Program-made: the position numbers and the translations under genes
Shown: positions 50,738 through 60,538 of the stretch, piece by piece
How positions within the stretch are numbered: position 1 is the first letter of the stretch
Layout of the letters: every line of letters starts with the position of its first letter
The notes under the pieces: generated by a model
Databases searched by the model: none
Seen by the model: the letters and a program-made list of their open reading frames with translations, nothing else
What the model was told of the DNA's origin: nothing
NCBI RefSeq assembly: GCF_902506415.1
Contig: NZ_LR733275.1
Location: forward strand, 3,563,617-3,627,616
Length of the DNA: 64,000 nt
Reading direction: 5' to 3'
Origin: Massilia sp. 9I
GTDB lineage: Bacteria > Pseudomonadota > Gammaproteobacteria > Burkholderiales > Burkholderiaceae_D

Positions 50738-52600
50738 ATGAACCAGCCCGTGATGGGCGGCGTCGCCGCACTGAACGTTCCAGCTCACGTCAAACACCAG
50801 CAGCTCATCAATTGGGTAGCGGACATCGCCGCCCTGACGAAGCCTGACAGCATCTACTGGTGCGACGGTTCCGAGGAAGAGTACGACCGCCTGTGTGCGC
50901 AGATGGTCGAAGCCGGCACCATGAAGAAACTGAATCCGGCAAAGCGTCCCAATTCCTACCTGGCCTGGTCCGACCCGTCGGACGTGGCCCGCGTCGAAGA
51001 CCGCACCTATATCTGCTCGGCAACCAAGGAGCAGGCCGGCCCGACCAACAACTGGATGGACCCGGCCGAGATGCGCCGCACCCTGAACGGCCTGTTCGAC
51101 GGCTGCATGGCCGGCCGCACCCTGTACGTGGTGCCGTTCTCGATGGGCCCGCTGGGTTCGCCGATCGCCCACATTGGCGTCGAGCTGTCCGACTCGCCTT
51201 ACGTCGCCGTCAACATGCGCATCATGACGCGCATGGGCAAGGCCGTGTTCGACGTGCTGGGTACCGATGGCGAGTTCGTGCCTTGCGTGCACACCGTCGG
51301 CATGCCGCTGGCCGCCGGCCAGAAGGACGTACCGTGGCCGTGCAACGCCACCAAGTACATCGTCCACTACCCGGAAACCCGCGAGATCTGGTCCTTCGGT
51401 TCGGGCTACGGCGGCAACGCGCTGCTGGGCAAGAAGTGCTTCGCACTGCGCATCGCCTCGAACATGGGCTACCAGGAAGCGCAGCAGGGCGGCACCGGCT
51501 GGCTGGCCGAGCACATGCTGATCCTGGGTGTCGAATCGCCCAAGGGTGACAAGAAATATGTGGCGGCTGCCTTCCCGTCGGCCTGCGGCAAGACCAACTT
51601 CGCGATGCTGATCCCGCCGAAAGCCTTCGATGGCTGGAAGGTCACCACCATCGGCGACGACATCGCCTGGATCAAGCCGGGCGCGGACGGCCAGCTGTAC
51701 GCCATCAACCCGGAAGCCGGCTACTTCGGCGTGGCCCCGGGCACCAACGACAAGACCAACCCGAACTGCATGGCCTCGCTGCGCGAGAACGTCATCTTCA
51801 CCAACGTGGCCCTGACCGACGACGGCGACGTGTGGTGGGAGGGCATGACCAAGCAGGCACCTAGTCACCTGATCGATTGGCAGGGCAAGGACTGGACCCC
51901 GGCATCGGGCACCAAGGCCGCCCACCCGAACGCGCGCTTCACCGTCGCCGCCACCCAGAACCCGGTGATCGACGCCGCCTGGGACGACCCGGCCGGCGTG
52001 CCGATCTCGGCCTTCATCTTCGGCGGCCGCCGTTCGACCACTGTGCCGCTGGTTACCGAAGCCAACAACTGGGTGGAAGGCGTCTACATGGCCGCCACCA
52101 TGGGCTCGGAAACCACCGCCGCCGCCGCCGGCCAGATGGGCATCGTGCGCCGCGATCCGTTCGCGATGCTGCCTTTCATCGGCTACAACATGAGCGACTA
52201 CTTCCAGCACTGGCTCGATCTCGGCAAGAAAGTCGAAGCCAAGGGCACGGCGCCGAAGATCTTCTGCGTCAACTGGTTCCGCACCGGTGAAGACGGCGGC
52301 TTCGTGTGGCCGGGCTACGGCGACAACATGCGCGTCCTGAAGTGGGTGCTGGACCGTGCCGAAGGCTCGGCCCCGGCAGGCCAGCAGCACATGTTCGGCA
52401 CCTCGCCGAACTACGGCGACCTGAACTGGGAAGGCGTGGACTTCACCGAGCAGCAGTTCACCCAGATCACCTCGATCGACAAGGATGCCTGGAACGAAGA
52501 ACTGAAGCTGCACAGCGAACTGTTCGACAAGCTGGCCTACCGCCTGCCGCAGGAACTGGTGGACACCAAGAAGCAGCTCGAGCAGCGCCTGAGCGCGTAA
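50738..52600 (+). CDS. pckG: Phosphoenolpyruvate carboxykinase (GTP-dependent)
   Basis: 620 residues from ATG 50738, which has GGAGG at 50730-50734; an in-frame TTG at 50720 is not needed. The P-loop Phe-Pro-Ser-Ala-Cys-Gly-Lys-Thr-Asn lies at 279-287, with the catalytic cysteine at 283, as in GTP-type enzymes. The conserved Ser-Met-Gly-Pro-Leu-Gly-Ser-Pro region near 135 and [10 protein letters not shown] late in the protein are also typical. It converts oxaloacetate to phosphoenolpyruvate in gluconeogenesis. A clear terminator follows. Confidence 0.97.
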   Translation: MNQPVMGGVAALNVPAHVKHQQLINWVADIAALTKPDSIYWCDGSEEEYDRLCAQMVEAGTMKKLNPAKRPNSYLAWSDPSDVARVEDRTYICSATKEQAGPTNNWMDPAEMRRTLNGLFDGCMAGRTLYVVPFSMGPLGSPIAHIGVELSDSPYVAVNMRIMTRMGKAVFDVLGTDGEFVPCVHTVGMPLAAGQKDVPWPCNATKYIVHYPETREIWSFGSGYGGNALLGKKCFALRIASNMGYQEAQQGGTGWLAEHMLILGVESPKGDKKYVAAAFPSACGKTNFAMLIPPKAFDGWKVTTIGDDIAWIKPGADGQLYAINPEAGYFGVAPGTNDKTNPNCMASLRENVIFTNVALTDDGDVWWEGMTKQAPSHLIDWQGKDWTPASGTKAAHPNARFTVAATQNPVIDAAWDDPAGVPISAFIFGGRRSTTVPLVTEANNWVEGVYMAATMGSETTAAAAGQMGIVRRDPFAMLPFIGYNMSDYFQHWLDLGKKVEAKGTAPKIFCVNWFRTGEDGGFVWPGYGDNMRVLKWVLDRAEGSAPAGQQHMFGTSPNYGDLNWEGVDFTEQQFTQITSIDKDAWNEELKLHSELFDKLAYRLPQELVDTKKQLEQRLSA

Positions 52601-52637
52601 GGAAGATGATGGCGGCCCAGGCCGCTTTTCGCTGAAG

Positions 52638-52665
52638 AAGGACAGGCCCGGCCTGTCCTTTTTTT
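52638..52665 (+). terminator. Rho-independent terminator of pckG
   Basis: A 10-bp stem (52638-52647 with 52651-52660), a 3-nt loop and a run of seven T (52659-52665), 37 bp after the pckG stop. The stop of the convergent DUF2214 gene overlaps the T tract. Confidence 0.85.
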
Positions 52666-53122
52666 ATGGGCCGTAACCGATGCCGCGCGCCATGGCCGCG
52701 GCGAAGATCGGGATCAGCGCGAACACGTGGACTTCCAGCAGCATGGTGCGGCGTACCCGCGCGATCTCTTCCTGCGCCGGCACGAAGGCGGCATCGAGCT
52801 TCAGGGCCTTCTGCCAGCTTGCTATGCGCATGGTCGGCCGGATCGACAGGACGCCCACTACAGCGAAAGCAACGATCTTGGCCCAGAACATCGGGTTGTC
52901 CATGTAAAAATCCGCGCCCTTGGCGCCGCGCCAGACCCGGGCGAAACCGACGAACAGGATGGCGATGGCCAGCAGGCCGTAGGCGGCGTCGAAGCGGCCC
53001 AGCAGCCGCACCGTATGCGGCGACATCGCCGCCGGACGCATCAGCGCCAGCTCGGCGGCCAGCACGGCCGCGATGCCGAACACGATCAGGTGGTGGACGC
53101 TGGCGAGGAAGAAATCGATCAT
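52664..53122 (-). CDS. DUF2214 family membrane protein
   Basis: A protein of 152 residues with about four transmembrane helices (around 5-27, 47-66, 83-98 and 129-148). The N-terminal Asp-Phe-Phe-Leu-Ala-Ser-Val-His-His-Leu segment and Pro-Met-Phe-Trp-Ala-Lys are family-typical. Function is unknown; the His-rich first helix might bind a metal or heme, but this is speculative. It converges on pckG and diverges from the SYLF gene. Confidence 0.83.
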   Translation of the reverse strand: MIDFFLASVHHLIVFGIAAVLAAELALMRPAAMSPHTVRLLGRFDAAYGLLAIAILFVGFARVWRGAKGADFYMDNPMFWAKIVAFAVVGVLSIRPTMRIASWQKALKLDAAFVPAQEEIARVRRTMLLEVHVFALIPIFAAAMARGIGYGP

Positions 53123-53284
53123 GGCTGCTTACCCGATGAGATTGGTAGCAACAATGTCTCTCCGACCTGTCGCGCTGTCAAGACGTTGCCAACAAGCGCT
53201 GTCTCGCGTTCAAAGTGGCGCTGCCCGTCCAGCATGCGTCTTAGGCTATCGGCTCGTTCAACGCCACTCCAGGAAGGAACCATC

Positions 53285-54103
53285 ATGAATCCGACCATGA
53301 AGCACCTCGTCGCCGCATCGCTGGCCGCGCTATTGGCAGGAACGACCGCGGCCGCGGCAGCCCAGGTCGGATCGGCCAGGGAGGCCGGCACGCCGGGCAC
53401 CGAGCGCAACCGGAAGGAGATGCGGAATGCGACCGAGCACGTCAACAGGGCGGTGCAGGTGGTGCACAGGATGCAGGCCAACCCGGAGATGCGCGCGTTG
53501 CTGCAGCGCTCGAAAGGCGTGTTCGTGGTGCCGCAGTATGGCGAAGCGGCGCTCGGTGTCGGCGCGCGCGGCGGCGCCGGCGTGCTGCTGGTGCGTAATG
53601 GCTCTACCTGGAGCCATCTGGCCTTCTACAACATGGGCGGCATCAGCGCCGGCCTGCAGGCGGGCGCGCAAGCGGGCGCCATCGCCTTCGTGCTCAATGA
53701 CCAGAAGGCGCTCAACAGCTTTGCGCAGAACAACAAGTTCTCGCTGGGCGCCGACGCCGACCTGACGCTGGTGGACTGGTCCAAGAAAGGTGCGGGCTCG
53801 GCCGACTGGGGCAACATCACCGCCTGGTCCGATACGGAAGGGCTGTTCGGCGGCGCCGCCATCAACCTCACCGACATCGACTACGACGAGGACGAAACCT
53901 CGGCCTACTACAAGCGCCCGGTGGCTGCGCGTGACGTCCTGAGCGGCAAGGTCACCAATCCCCAGGCCGACATGCTGCGCCAGGCCCTGGCCAACACCTC
54001 CAGCGGCAGCGCGGCCTCGAGCATGGGCGGCAGCGGCGCGCGCGGCACGACGGGTTCCGGCAAGGAGGCCAAGTCCGATACCGAGCGCGAGCGCAGCCGA
54101 TGA
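53285..54103 (+). CDS. Secreted lipid-binding SYLF-domain protein (Ysc84-like)
   Basis: 272 residues from ATG 53285 with AGGAAGGA in front. A signal peptide ends near Ala-Ala-Ala-Ala-Gln. Residues ~45-225 form a SYLF domain, seen in the helix Arg-Ser-Lys-Gly-Val-Phe-Val-Val-Pro and the Gly-Gly-Ala-Gly-Val-Leu-Leu-Val-Arg strand. The Ser/Gly-rich, charged tail of about 50 residues is low complexity. The family binds phosphoinositides or other lipids in eukaryotes; the role in bacterial envelopes is unknown. The stop lies 4 bp before the convergent transporter stop. Confidence 0.88.
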   Translation: MNPTMKHLVAASLAALLAGTTAAAAAQVGSAREAGTPGTERNRKEMRNATEHVNRAVQVVHRMQANPEMRALLQRSKGVFVVPQYGEAALGVGARGGAGVLLVRNGSTWSHLAFYNMGGISAGLQAGAQAGAIAFVLNDQKALNSFAQNNKFSLGADADLTLVDWSKKGAGSADWGNITAWSDTEGLFGGAAINLTDIDYDEDETSAYYKRPVAARDVLSGKVTNPQADMLRQALANTSSGSAASSMGGSGARGTTGSGKEAKSDTERERSR

Positions 54104-54107
54104 CGAT

Positions 54108-55496
54108 TCAATTCCAGCCCATCAGGCAGGGCGGCACCAGGAGCAGGAGCGACAGCACCAGGTAGATCAGCTGCAGCGGAATCATCCACTTGGCCCAGGT
54201 CAGCCAGGGGATGCGCGCCAGCGCCAGCACGCCCACGGTGATGCCGGAGGTCGGAATCATCGGCGTCGACAGTTCGCCCAGCTGGAAGGCGAGGACGGCG
54301 GTCTGGCGCGACACGCCCACCAGGTCGGCCAGCGGCGCCATGATCGGCATGGTCAGCGCGGCCTGGCCGCTGCCCGAGTGGATGAAGAAGTTGATCACCG
54401 ACTGGATCAGGTACATCTTCTGGGCCGCGAACACCGGGTGGCTGGACTGCACCAGCGGCATCAGTTCGTGCAGCATGGTGTCGATGATGTGGGCGTCGCG
54501 CGCGATCACCATGGTGGCGCGCGCGATCGCGATCACCAGCGCGGTGGGCGCCAGGTCCTTCACGCCCTGCATGAAGGAGGCCACCCAGTCGTCGGCGCCC
54601 AGGCGCCCGACCAGGCCGACCACGATCGCCATCGCCAGGAACAGTGCCGCGATCTCGTCGATGAACCATTCGTAGCGCACCACCCCGACCACCATCGCGC
54701 TCAGCGTGAGCGCGAAGATCGCCAGCACCGCCGCATGGCGCCGCGTCATGCGTTCGTGTTCGTGGACGGCGACCGCCGGCATGTCCTGGCGTTTGCTCTG
54801 GTCGAGCACATAGGTCGGGCTGAGCGCCGGATTGTGCTTGACGCGCGCCGCGTACCACATCAGGAACAGCACCGTTACCAGTGTGGCGCTGGCCCACACG
54901 ATCAGACGGTAGCCCATGCCCGAGAATACCGGCACCCCGGCGATGCCCTGGGCGATGCCGACGTTGAAGGGATTGAGAAAGGCCGCGCCGAAACCGACCT
55001 GCGAGCCGAGGAAAGGAATCGACACGCCCGTCACGGTGTCGTAGCCCAGTGCCAGCGCCAGCGGCACGAAGATCAGGATGAAGGGAATCACCTCCTCGTT
55101 CATGCCGAAGGTGGCGCCGCCCAGCGAGAACAGGGTGACGAAGACCGGGATCAAGAGCTTGCGCACCAGCGCCGAGCGGGTATGGGCGCGCGCGATCGAA
55201 CGGATCGCGGTATCGATCGCCTCGGTCCGCTGCAGCACCGCGAAGGCGCCGCCGACGAACAGCACGAAGCCGATGATCTGGGCCGCCTCCACGAAGCCCT
55301 TGATCGGCGCCTTGAGCAGCGCCACCGGGCCCTGCGGATTGCTGGCGACGTAGTGGAAGGAAGCCGGGTCGACCAATTGGCGGCCGTCGACCAGGTGGGT
55401 CTCATACTTCCCGCCGGGGACGAACCAGGTCGCCAGCGCGATCAGCGCCAGGATGGCGAACAGCAGCACGAAGGTGTTGGGCATTCGAAGGCGCAT
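54108..55496 (-). CDS. YfcC family transporter (basic amino acid / dipeptide candidate)
   Basis: 462 residues from ATG 55496 (upstream extension is possible but carries no secretion or membrane signal). About 12 hydrophobic helices; the N-terminal Phe-Val-Pro-Gly-Gly-Lys-Tyr and the Asn-Glu-Glu-Val-Ile-Pro-Phe segment are typical of the DcuC/YfcC family, which includes arginine/ornithine antiporters. It starts 8 bp after the zinc hydrolase stop, so the two form one unit. In this locus it probably brings arginine or aspartyl-arginine dipeptide across the inner membrane. The exact substrate is inferred from neighbours. Confidence 0.85.
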   Translation of the reverse strand: MRLRMPNTFVLLFAILALIALATWFVPGGKYETHLVDGRQLVDPASFHYVASNPQGPVALLKAPIKGFVEAAQIIGFVLFVGGAFAVLQRTEAIDTAIRSIARAHTRSALVRKLLIPVFVTLFSLGGATFGMNEEVIPFILIFVPLALALGYDTVTGVSIPFLGSQVGFGAAFLNPFNVGIAQGIAGVPVFSGMGYRLIVWASATLVTVLFLMWYAARVKHNPALSPTYVLDQSKRQDMPAVAVHEHERMTRRHAAVLAIFALTLSAMVVGVVRYEWFIDEIAALFLAMAIVVGLVGRLGADDWVASFMQGVKDLAPTALVIAIARATMVIARDAHIIDTMLHELMPLVQSSHPVFAAQKMYLIQSVINFFIHSGSGQAALTMPIMAPLADLVGVSRQTAVLAFQLGELSTPMIPTSGITVGVLALARIPWLTWAKWMIPLQLIYLVLSLLLLVPPCLMGWN

Positions 55497-55504
55497 GGAC
55501 TCAC

Positions 55505-56623
55505 TCACTGGCTTAATAAGGGACCGAAACGGAAGGGCGTGGCGCCCGCGATTTTGCAGACCTGCATGCCGCGCATCAGGTGGCGATGGGCCGTGCTGGC
55601 GAACAGCAGCCCATCCTGTGATGCGCGCAGGGTAGTCGTGACGCCGCTGACGGGGTTGACGATGTCGGCCACCGCCTCGCCGGCGGCGACGCACTCGCCC
55701 AGCGCCTTCAGGAACACCAGCACCCCGGACTGCGGCGCATGCAGCGGTTCGACGCCGGCCAGCGGGGTCGGATCGCATTGCGGCGCCGGCAGCTCGGCGA
55801 GCGGGATGTCGAGCAGGCCTTCGCGCGCCAGGAACTGCAGTAGCGCCTGCGCATCCTGCTCTGCGTAGTCGTAGCGCACATCCATTTCGCCGCGCAGTTC
55901 GACCGTCACGGCGGCGCAGGCCGCAGGAACCGGCGTGTCCGGTCCGAAGTGCGCCGCCAGGTCCCACCACAGGCGGCTGCAGGCTTCGTCGAAAGGCGCG
56001 CCGCCCGAGGCGCTGGACAGCAGCAGGGCGCGCGCACCCAGCAGTGCCGCCAGCGGCGCCGCCCGTTCGGCCAGCGGCGTGCCCGCATACACATGCATCA
56101 GGCCTTCGTTATCGCAGTGCAGGTCGAGCACCACGTCGGCGTCGATCGCCATCGACAGCAGGGTCTTCTTCAGCAGCTCGACATTGTCCTGCGGCTCCCA
56201 GCGCGCCACCGCGGCGCAGGCCTCGCGGCGGATGGCGGCGACGTTGGACTGTGCGTCCGGGCCGAGGCGTCCGGACAGCGTTTGCTTGAGTTCAGCGGCG
56301 ACGTGCAGGAAGGCGCGGTTGAAGTTGACCCCGGTGCCGAGGTCGAAACGGCCGAACGGTATGCCGTGCACCACCTGCGACAGGCCGATCGGATTCGCGG
56401 TGGGCACCAGCACGATCTCGCCCCGGATGCGTCCCTCGGCGTCGAGCCGTTCCAGTTCGCGGCGCAGGAACTGCGCCACCAGCATCGCCGGCACTTCGTC
56501 GGCGTGCAATGCAGCCTGAATATAGGCCTTCCTGCCACTGCCGGGTGTGCCGTAGTGGCAGGACACCAGCTGGTGGATGGCGACGCCCGGCTCCGTCGCG
56601 ATCGGGTGGGTCTGTATATGCAT
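55505..56623 (-). CDS. Zinc hydrolase of the succinylglutamate desuccinylase/aspartoacylase family
   Basis: 372 residues from ATG 56623, with GGAG upstream. The zinc ligands are His40 and Glu43 (His-Ala-Asp-Glu) and His169 (Leu-Asp-Leu-His-Cys-Asp-Asn-Glu). Asn-Phe-Asn-Arg at 100-103 binds the substrate carboxylate in this family, and Glu near 254 (Val-Glu-Leu-Arg-Gly-Glu) is a likely catalytic base. Members cleave N-acyl groups from aspartate or glutamate derivatives. In a locus with cyanophycinase, hydrolysis of beta-aspartyl-arginine dipeptide is an attractive inference. It is the first gene of the leftward operon with the YfcC transporter. Confidence 0.88.
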   Translation of the reverse strand: MHIQTHPIATEPGVAIHQLVSCHYGTPGSGRKAYIQAALHADEVPAMLVAQFLRRELERLDAEGRIRGEIVLVPTANPIGLSQVVHGIPFGRFDLGTGVNFNRAFLHVAAELKQTLSGRLGPDAQSNVAAIRREACAAVARWEPQDNVELLKKTLLSMAIDADVVLDLHCDNEGLMHVYAGTPLAERAAPLAALLGARALLLSSASGGAPFDEACSRLWWDLAAHFGPDTPVPAACAAVTVELRGEMDVRYDYAEQDAQALLQFLAREGLLDIPLAELPAPQCDPTPLAGVEPLHAPQSGVLVFLKALGECVAAGEAVADIVNPVSGVTTTLRASQDGLLFASTAHRHLMRGMQVCKIAGATPFRFGPLLSQ

Positions 56624-56785
56624 GCGAAGTCTCCACACCATGAAAACCGATGTCGGTTTTTTTACACAGGTCGAATGAATGAAAGAATATTTTCAAATTC
56701 CTGTTGAGTTTGCCACAGAAGATGATTACATTTGGAAAATATTTTGAAATTTGCATGTCATAAAGAAAAGCGATCAAGACAACAC
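56624..56785. promoter_or_regulatory. Divergent promoter region of the cyanophycinase locus with two candidate operators
   Basis: This 162-bp AT-rich gap separates the zinc hydrolase (minus) from the RpiR-type regulator (plus). AATATTTTCAAATT at 56686-56699 and AATATTTTGAAATT at 56738-56751 are direct repeats with a single mismatch, 52 bp apart (about five helical turns). The second contains the perfect palindrome AAAATATTTT (56736-56745). This spacing and AT-rich palindromic shape fit MurR/RpiR-type operators that would allow the regulator to control both directions. Confidence 0.6.
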
Positions 56786-57748
56786 ATGCCAGCGCCCGCC
56801 CAGTCCAACGCTTCTCCCGATATCGGCTTCGCCGAGTCCTCGCTCGGCCAGTCGCTGCTGCGCATGCTGGCCGAAGGCTCGGTCTCGAACCGCAGCATCG
56901 CCGACTACCTGCTGCGCAACCAGGTGCGCGTGACGGCGCTGGGCATCGAGGAGCTGGCCGAGGTCTGCGAGGTCTCGACCGCCACCATCAGCCGCTTCGC
57001 GCGCGACCTCGGCTTCAAGAACTACGCGGCGATGCGCGGCGCGGTGGCCGAGACCCTGCAGTCGATGCTGCAGCCGGTCGAGAAGCTGCGCAGCTCGATC
57101 GCGCGCCGTCCCGCTTCGCCCGCGCTGGAAAGCCTGGGCTATGCCGAGGCGGCTATCACGGCCACCAGCCGCGCGCTGGACGGCGCCCAGCTGGATCGCA
57201 TCGGCGCTGGACTCACCAAGGCGCGCACCGTCTACGTGATGGGCTTCGGCCTGTCCACTTTCCTGGCCGGGACGCTGGCGATGCACCTGCAGCCCTTCTG
57301 CCGCCACGTGGTCGAAGTGGCCGCGGCCGGCGGCACCGAGGTCGCGGCCAGCCAGCTGGCGACCGTCACCGACAAGGACGTACTGGTGGTGATTTCGCTG
57401 CCGCGCTACACGCTGGCGGCGGTCTCGCTGACCCGCTTCGCGCGCGACAGCGGCGCCACCGTCGTCTCGATCACCGATTCCCCCGCTTCGCCGCTGGCCG
57501 AACTCGGGCACCACGTGCTGTACGCGCATAGCGCGCATCCGGTGCTGCCCAGCAGTTCGAGCGCGGCCCTGGCCGTCATCGAGGCGCTGGCCGTCTCGCT
57601 GATGACCTCCAATAAAGCCAACGTCGCCAAGGCGGCGCGCCACACCGAGGCGATCGCCGCCTACCTGGTTGGCGAGCACCAGATCCGTACCGGCAGCACG
57701 CAGAAAAAAGAGGGCGCCCGCAGGCGCCAGTCCGTGAAGAAGTCCTGA
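56786..57748 (+). CDS. MurR/RpiR family transcriptional regulator (HTH + SIS)
   Basis: 320 residues from ATG 56786; an in-frame TTG at 56732 lies inside the putative operator. The N-terminal helix-turn-helix spans about 50-85 ([15 protein letters not shown]), followed by a SIS domain (about 125-270) with Gly-Phe-Gly-Leu-Ser and Ile-Ser-Leu-Pro-Arg-Tyr segments. The SIS domain normally senses sugar phosphates, so the effector in a peptide locus is open. A basic Lys/Arg tail ends the protein. It starts the rightward operon; the receptor gene follows after 23 bp. Confidence 0.92.
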   Translation: MPAPAQSNASPDIGFAESSLGQSLLRMLAEGSVSNRSIADYLLRNQVRVTALGIEELAEVCEVSTATISRFARDLGFKNYAAMRGAVAETLQSMLQPVEKLRSSIARRPASPALESLGYAEAAITATSRALDGAQLDRIGAGLTKARTVYVMGFGLSTFLAGTLAMHLQPFCRHVVEVAAAGGTEVAASQLATVTDKDVLVVISLPRYTLAAVSLTRFARDSGATVVSITDSPASPLAELGHHVLYAHSAHPVLPSSSSAALAVIEALAVSLMTSNKANVAKAARHTEAIAAYLVGEHQIRTGSTQKKEGARRRQSVKKS

Positions 57749-57771
57749 TTCATCATCGAGAGGAGCATTGC

Positions 57772-60528
57772 ATGAGGAAGCACATGTCGATTACCTTGCG
57801 GCCGACCATCCTGGCATCGAGCGTCGTGGCCGCACTGGGCCTGGTCGGGCAGCAGGCCTGGGCCCAGGCAGTGCCGCAGCCGGAAGCCCCGAAGATCCAG
57901 CGCGTGGAAGTCACGGGCTCGCTCATCAAGCGTCTCGACAGCGAGGCCGCGCTGCCGGTGGAAGTGATCTCGCGCGAAAGCATCGACAAGATGGGCGTCA
58001 CCACCGCCGCCGAACTGATGAAGAACATCAGCGCCAACACGGCGCCTCTCACCGACGGCCCCAGCATCTCGGACTCGACCTCGGGCCAGCGCGGCTTCAA
58101 CGGCGCCAACATGCGCGGCATCGGCGTGTCTTCGACCCTGATCCTGCTGAACGGCCGCCGCCTGGCCAACTTCGCGTCCCCGGGCGACAACGCCGGCGTC
58201 GACCTGAACAACATCCCGGCCGGCGCGATCCAGCGCGTCGAGGTGCTCAAGGACGGCGCCTCGGCGATCTATGGCACCGACGCGATCGGCGGCGTGATCA
58301 ACTTCATCACCCGCAAGGACTACACCGGCATCGACCTGGCGGCGTCGGCTGCCGGCACCCAGCACGGCGGCGCCGGCAAGCGCACCGCCAGCATCAGCGG
58401 CGGCTTCGGCGACCTGGCCACCGACCGCTTCAACGTCTGGGGCGTGCTCGACGTGCAACAGCTCGACGCCCTGCGCTCCGGGCAGCGCAGCTTCATCGCC
58501 GACCGCGCGCTGGCCACGACCCTGCCGGCCCAGATGTCGAGCAACACCTTCCCGGCCAACGTCGACATCTCGGCCGCGCAGCGCAGCGCCCTGATCGCCG
58601 CCGGCCTGCTGCCGGCGGGCAGCCGGGTCAGCCGCGTCAACCCGAGCGCGCCCAAGTGCAACCCGCCCGCCACCGTGTATGCGGCCCAGGGCCCGGGCGG
58701 CGTGGCCGGCTGCAGCTACGACTACATGGAAGACACCGAGATCTATCCGGATTCGCGCAAGCTTGGCTTCATCGGCCGCGCCACCTTCCAGGTCGATGCG
58801 AACAACCAGCTGTTCGCCGAGCTGGTGCAGACCGAAGCCAAGACCAAGTACGTGCTGTCGCCGAACCCGGTCCGCATCCGCAACCTGCCGGTCGCCATCC
58901 TGCCCGAAGCCTACCGCCGCGCGCTCACCGGTCCCGGCCTGCCCGACACCTTCAGCGGCATCCGCTACCGCATGAAGGAAGCGGGCAACCGCAGCAATGA
59001 AGTGACCAGCGAAGGCCAGCGCCTGGTGCTGGGCGCCACCGGCACCCTGGCCGGCTGGGACTACGACCTGGCCCTGGCGCGCGCCGAGAACCGCGCGGAC
59101 GACCGCTACTTCGACGGCTACGTCCTGTACGACAAGTTCGACGCCGCCGTGCGCAACGGCACCGTGAATCCGTTCGCACCCTCGTCCCAGGCGGGCCTGG
59201 ACCTGATCAACTCGATCAAGATCGACGACGTGGCGCGCAAGGCCAAGGGCGTATCGACCTCGATCGACGGCAAGATGTCGCGCGCCCTGGCCACGCTGGG
59301 CGGCGGCGACCTGGCCCTCGCCGTCGGCGGCGAATTCCGGCGCGAACACCAGATGTTCAACCCTTCGACGCTGCTGGTGTCGAACAACATCGCCGGCGAC
59401 CGCGACAGCACGGTGCCGGCCGGCGAGCTGCTCGAAGTCGAGACCGCCGACAACACGCGCAAGGTCGGTTCGGTGTTCGCCGAGATCAACGCGCCGTTCA
59501 CCAAAGAGCTGGAAATGCAGTTCGCGCTGCGCTACGACCACTACAGCGAAGTCGGCTCCACCACCAACCCCAAGATCGGCCTGCGCTGGCAGCCAAATGC
59601 GGCCTTCCTGGTGCGCGCCTCGGCCGGCACCGGTTTCCGCGCACCCTCGCTGTCGGACCTGAAGCGTCCCACCATCTTCGGCACTTCGGCCGGCATCCTG
59701 ACCGATCCGCAATGCGTGGCGCAGGAAGGCAGCATCGACCTGTGTACCGACCAGTGGAACGTCGAGCGCCGCTCGAACCCGGACCTGAAGCCTGAGAAGT
59801 CGCGCCAGTTCACCTTCGGCACCGTGTTCGAGCTGAACAAGCGCACCAACTTCTCGGTCGACTACTGGAACATCGAGAAGAAGGACGTGATCAGCACCCT
59901 GGGCGAGCAGGTGATCATCGAGAACCCGGCCGCCTACAACGGCAAATACATCGAGCGCGACGAGGACGGCTTCATCTCCAACATCCTCCTGATGAAGGAA
60001 AACCAGGGGCGCCTCAAGACCTCGGGCATCGACATCGCGGCCGACTGGCGCAGCGAGCGCGGGGCCTGGGGCCGGTTCGGCGTCAACCTGTCCGGCACCC
60101 GCATCCTGAAATACGACCGCCAGTACGGCCCGTCCGAGCCCTTCCGCAGCAACCTGGGCGTGTTCCTGAACGACCAGGCGATCCAGAAGTGGCGTCACCG
60201 GATCAGCTTCGAGTGGGACGGCGGTCCGGCCAGCCTGACCCTGGCGAACCAGTACTCGTCCAGCTACACCGACCAGAACACGACCTACGACCCGTTCACG
60301 GACAAGCTGCTGGCGCCGAACCACGTCAAGGCCTATTCGCTGTGGGACCTGACCGGCAGCTGGGCCATCACCAAGCAGCTCAAGCTGCGCGCCGGCGTGC
60401 TGAACCTGCTGGACAAGGATCCGCCGTTCTCGAACCAGGCTTATTTCTTCCTGGCCGGGTACGACCCAAGCTACACGGATCCGCGCGGCCGCAACGCCTT
60501 CGTCAGCGTGAACTACTCGTTCCGCTAA
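57772..60528 (+). CDS. TonB-dependent receptor of the cyanophycinase locus
   Basis: 918 residues from ATG 57772, with GAGGAG upstream. A signal peptide ends near Ala-Trp-Ala-Gln (32). The TonB box region Ile-Gln-Arg-Val-Glu-Val-Thr-Gly-Ser lies at about 42-50 and the plug carries Asn-Met-Arg-Gly-Ile-Gly, Leu-Leu-Asn-Gly-Arg-Arg-Leu and [21 protein letters not shown]. The barrel ends Asn-Tyr-Ser-Phe-Arg. It is larger than typical siderophore receptors and similar in shape to receptors that import oligopeptides. In this locus the probable cargo is cyanophycin fragments or aspartyl-arginine dipeptide. Confidence 0.93.
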   Translation: MRKHMSITLRPTILASSVVAALGLVGQQAWAQAVPQPEAPKIQRVEVTGSLIKRLDSEAALPVEVISRESIDKMGVTTAAELMKNISANTAPLTDGPSISDSTSGQRGFNGANMRGIGVSSTLILLNGRRLANFASPGDNAGVDLNNIPAGAIQRVEVLKDGASAIYGTDAIGGVINFITRKDYTGIDLAASAAGTQHGGAGKRTASISGGFGDLATDRFNVWGVLDVQQLDALRSGQRSFIADRALATTLPAQMSSNTFPANVDISAAQRSALIAAGLLPAGSRVSRVNPSAPKCNPPATVYAAQGPGGVAGCSYDYMEDTEIYPDSRKLGFIGRATFQVDANNQLFAELVQTEAKTKYVLSPNPVRIRNLPVAILPEAYRRALTGPGLPDTFSGIRYRMKEAGNRSNEVTSEGQRLVLGATGTLAGWDYDLALARAENRADDRYFDGYVLYDKFDAAVRNGTVNPFAPSSQAGLDLINSIKIDDVARKAKGVSTSIDGKMSRALATLGGGDLALAVGGEFRREHQMFNPSTLLVSNNIAGDRDSTVPAGELLEVETADNTRKVGSVFAEINAPFTKELEMQFALRYDHYSEVGSTTNPKIGLRWQPNAAFLVRASAGTGFRAPSLSDLKRPTIFGTSAGILTDPQCVAQEGSIDLCTDQWNVERRSNPDLKPEKSRQFTFGTVFELNKRTNFSVDYWNIEKKDVISTLGEQVIIENPAAYNGKYIERDEDGFISNILLMKENQGRLKTSGIDIAADWRSERGAWGRFGVNLSGTRILKYDRQYGPSEPFRSNLGVFLNDQAIQKWRHRISFEWDGGPASLTLANQYSSSYTDQNTTYDPFTDKLLAPNHVKAYSLWDLTGSWAITKQLKLRAGVLNLLDKDPPFSNQAYFFLAGYDPSYTDPRGRNAFVSVNYSFR

Positions 60529-60538
60529 GCGAGGACGT

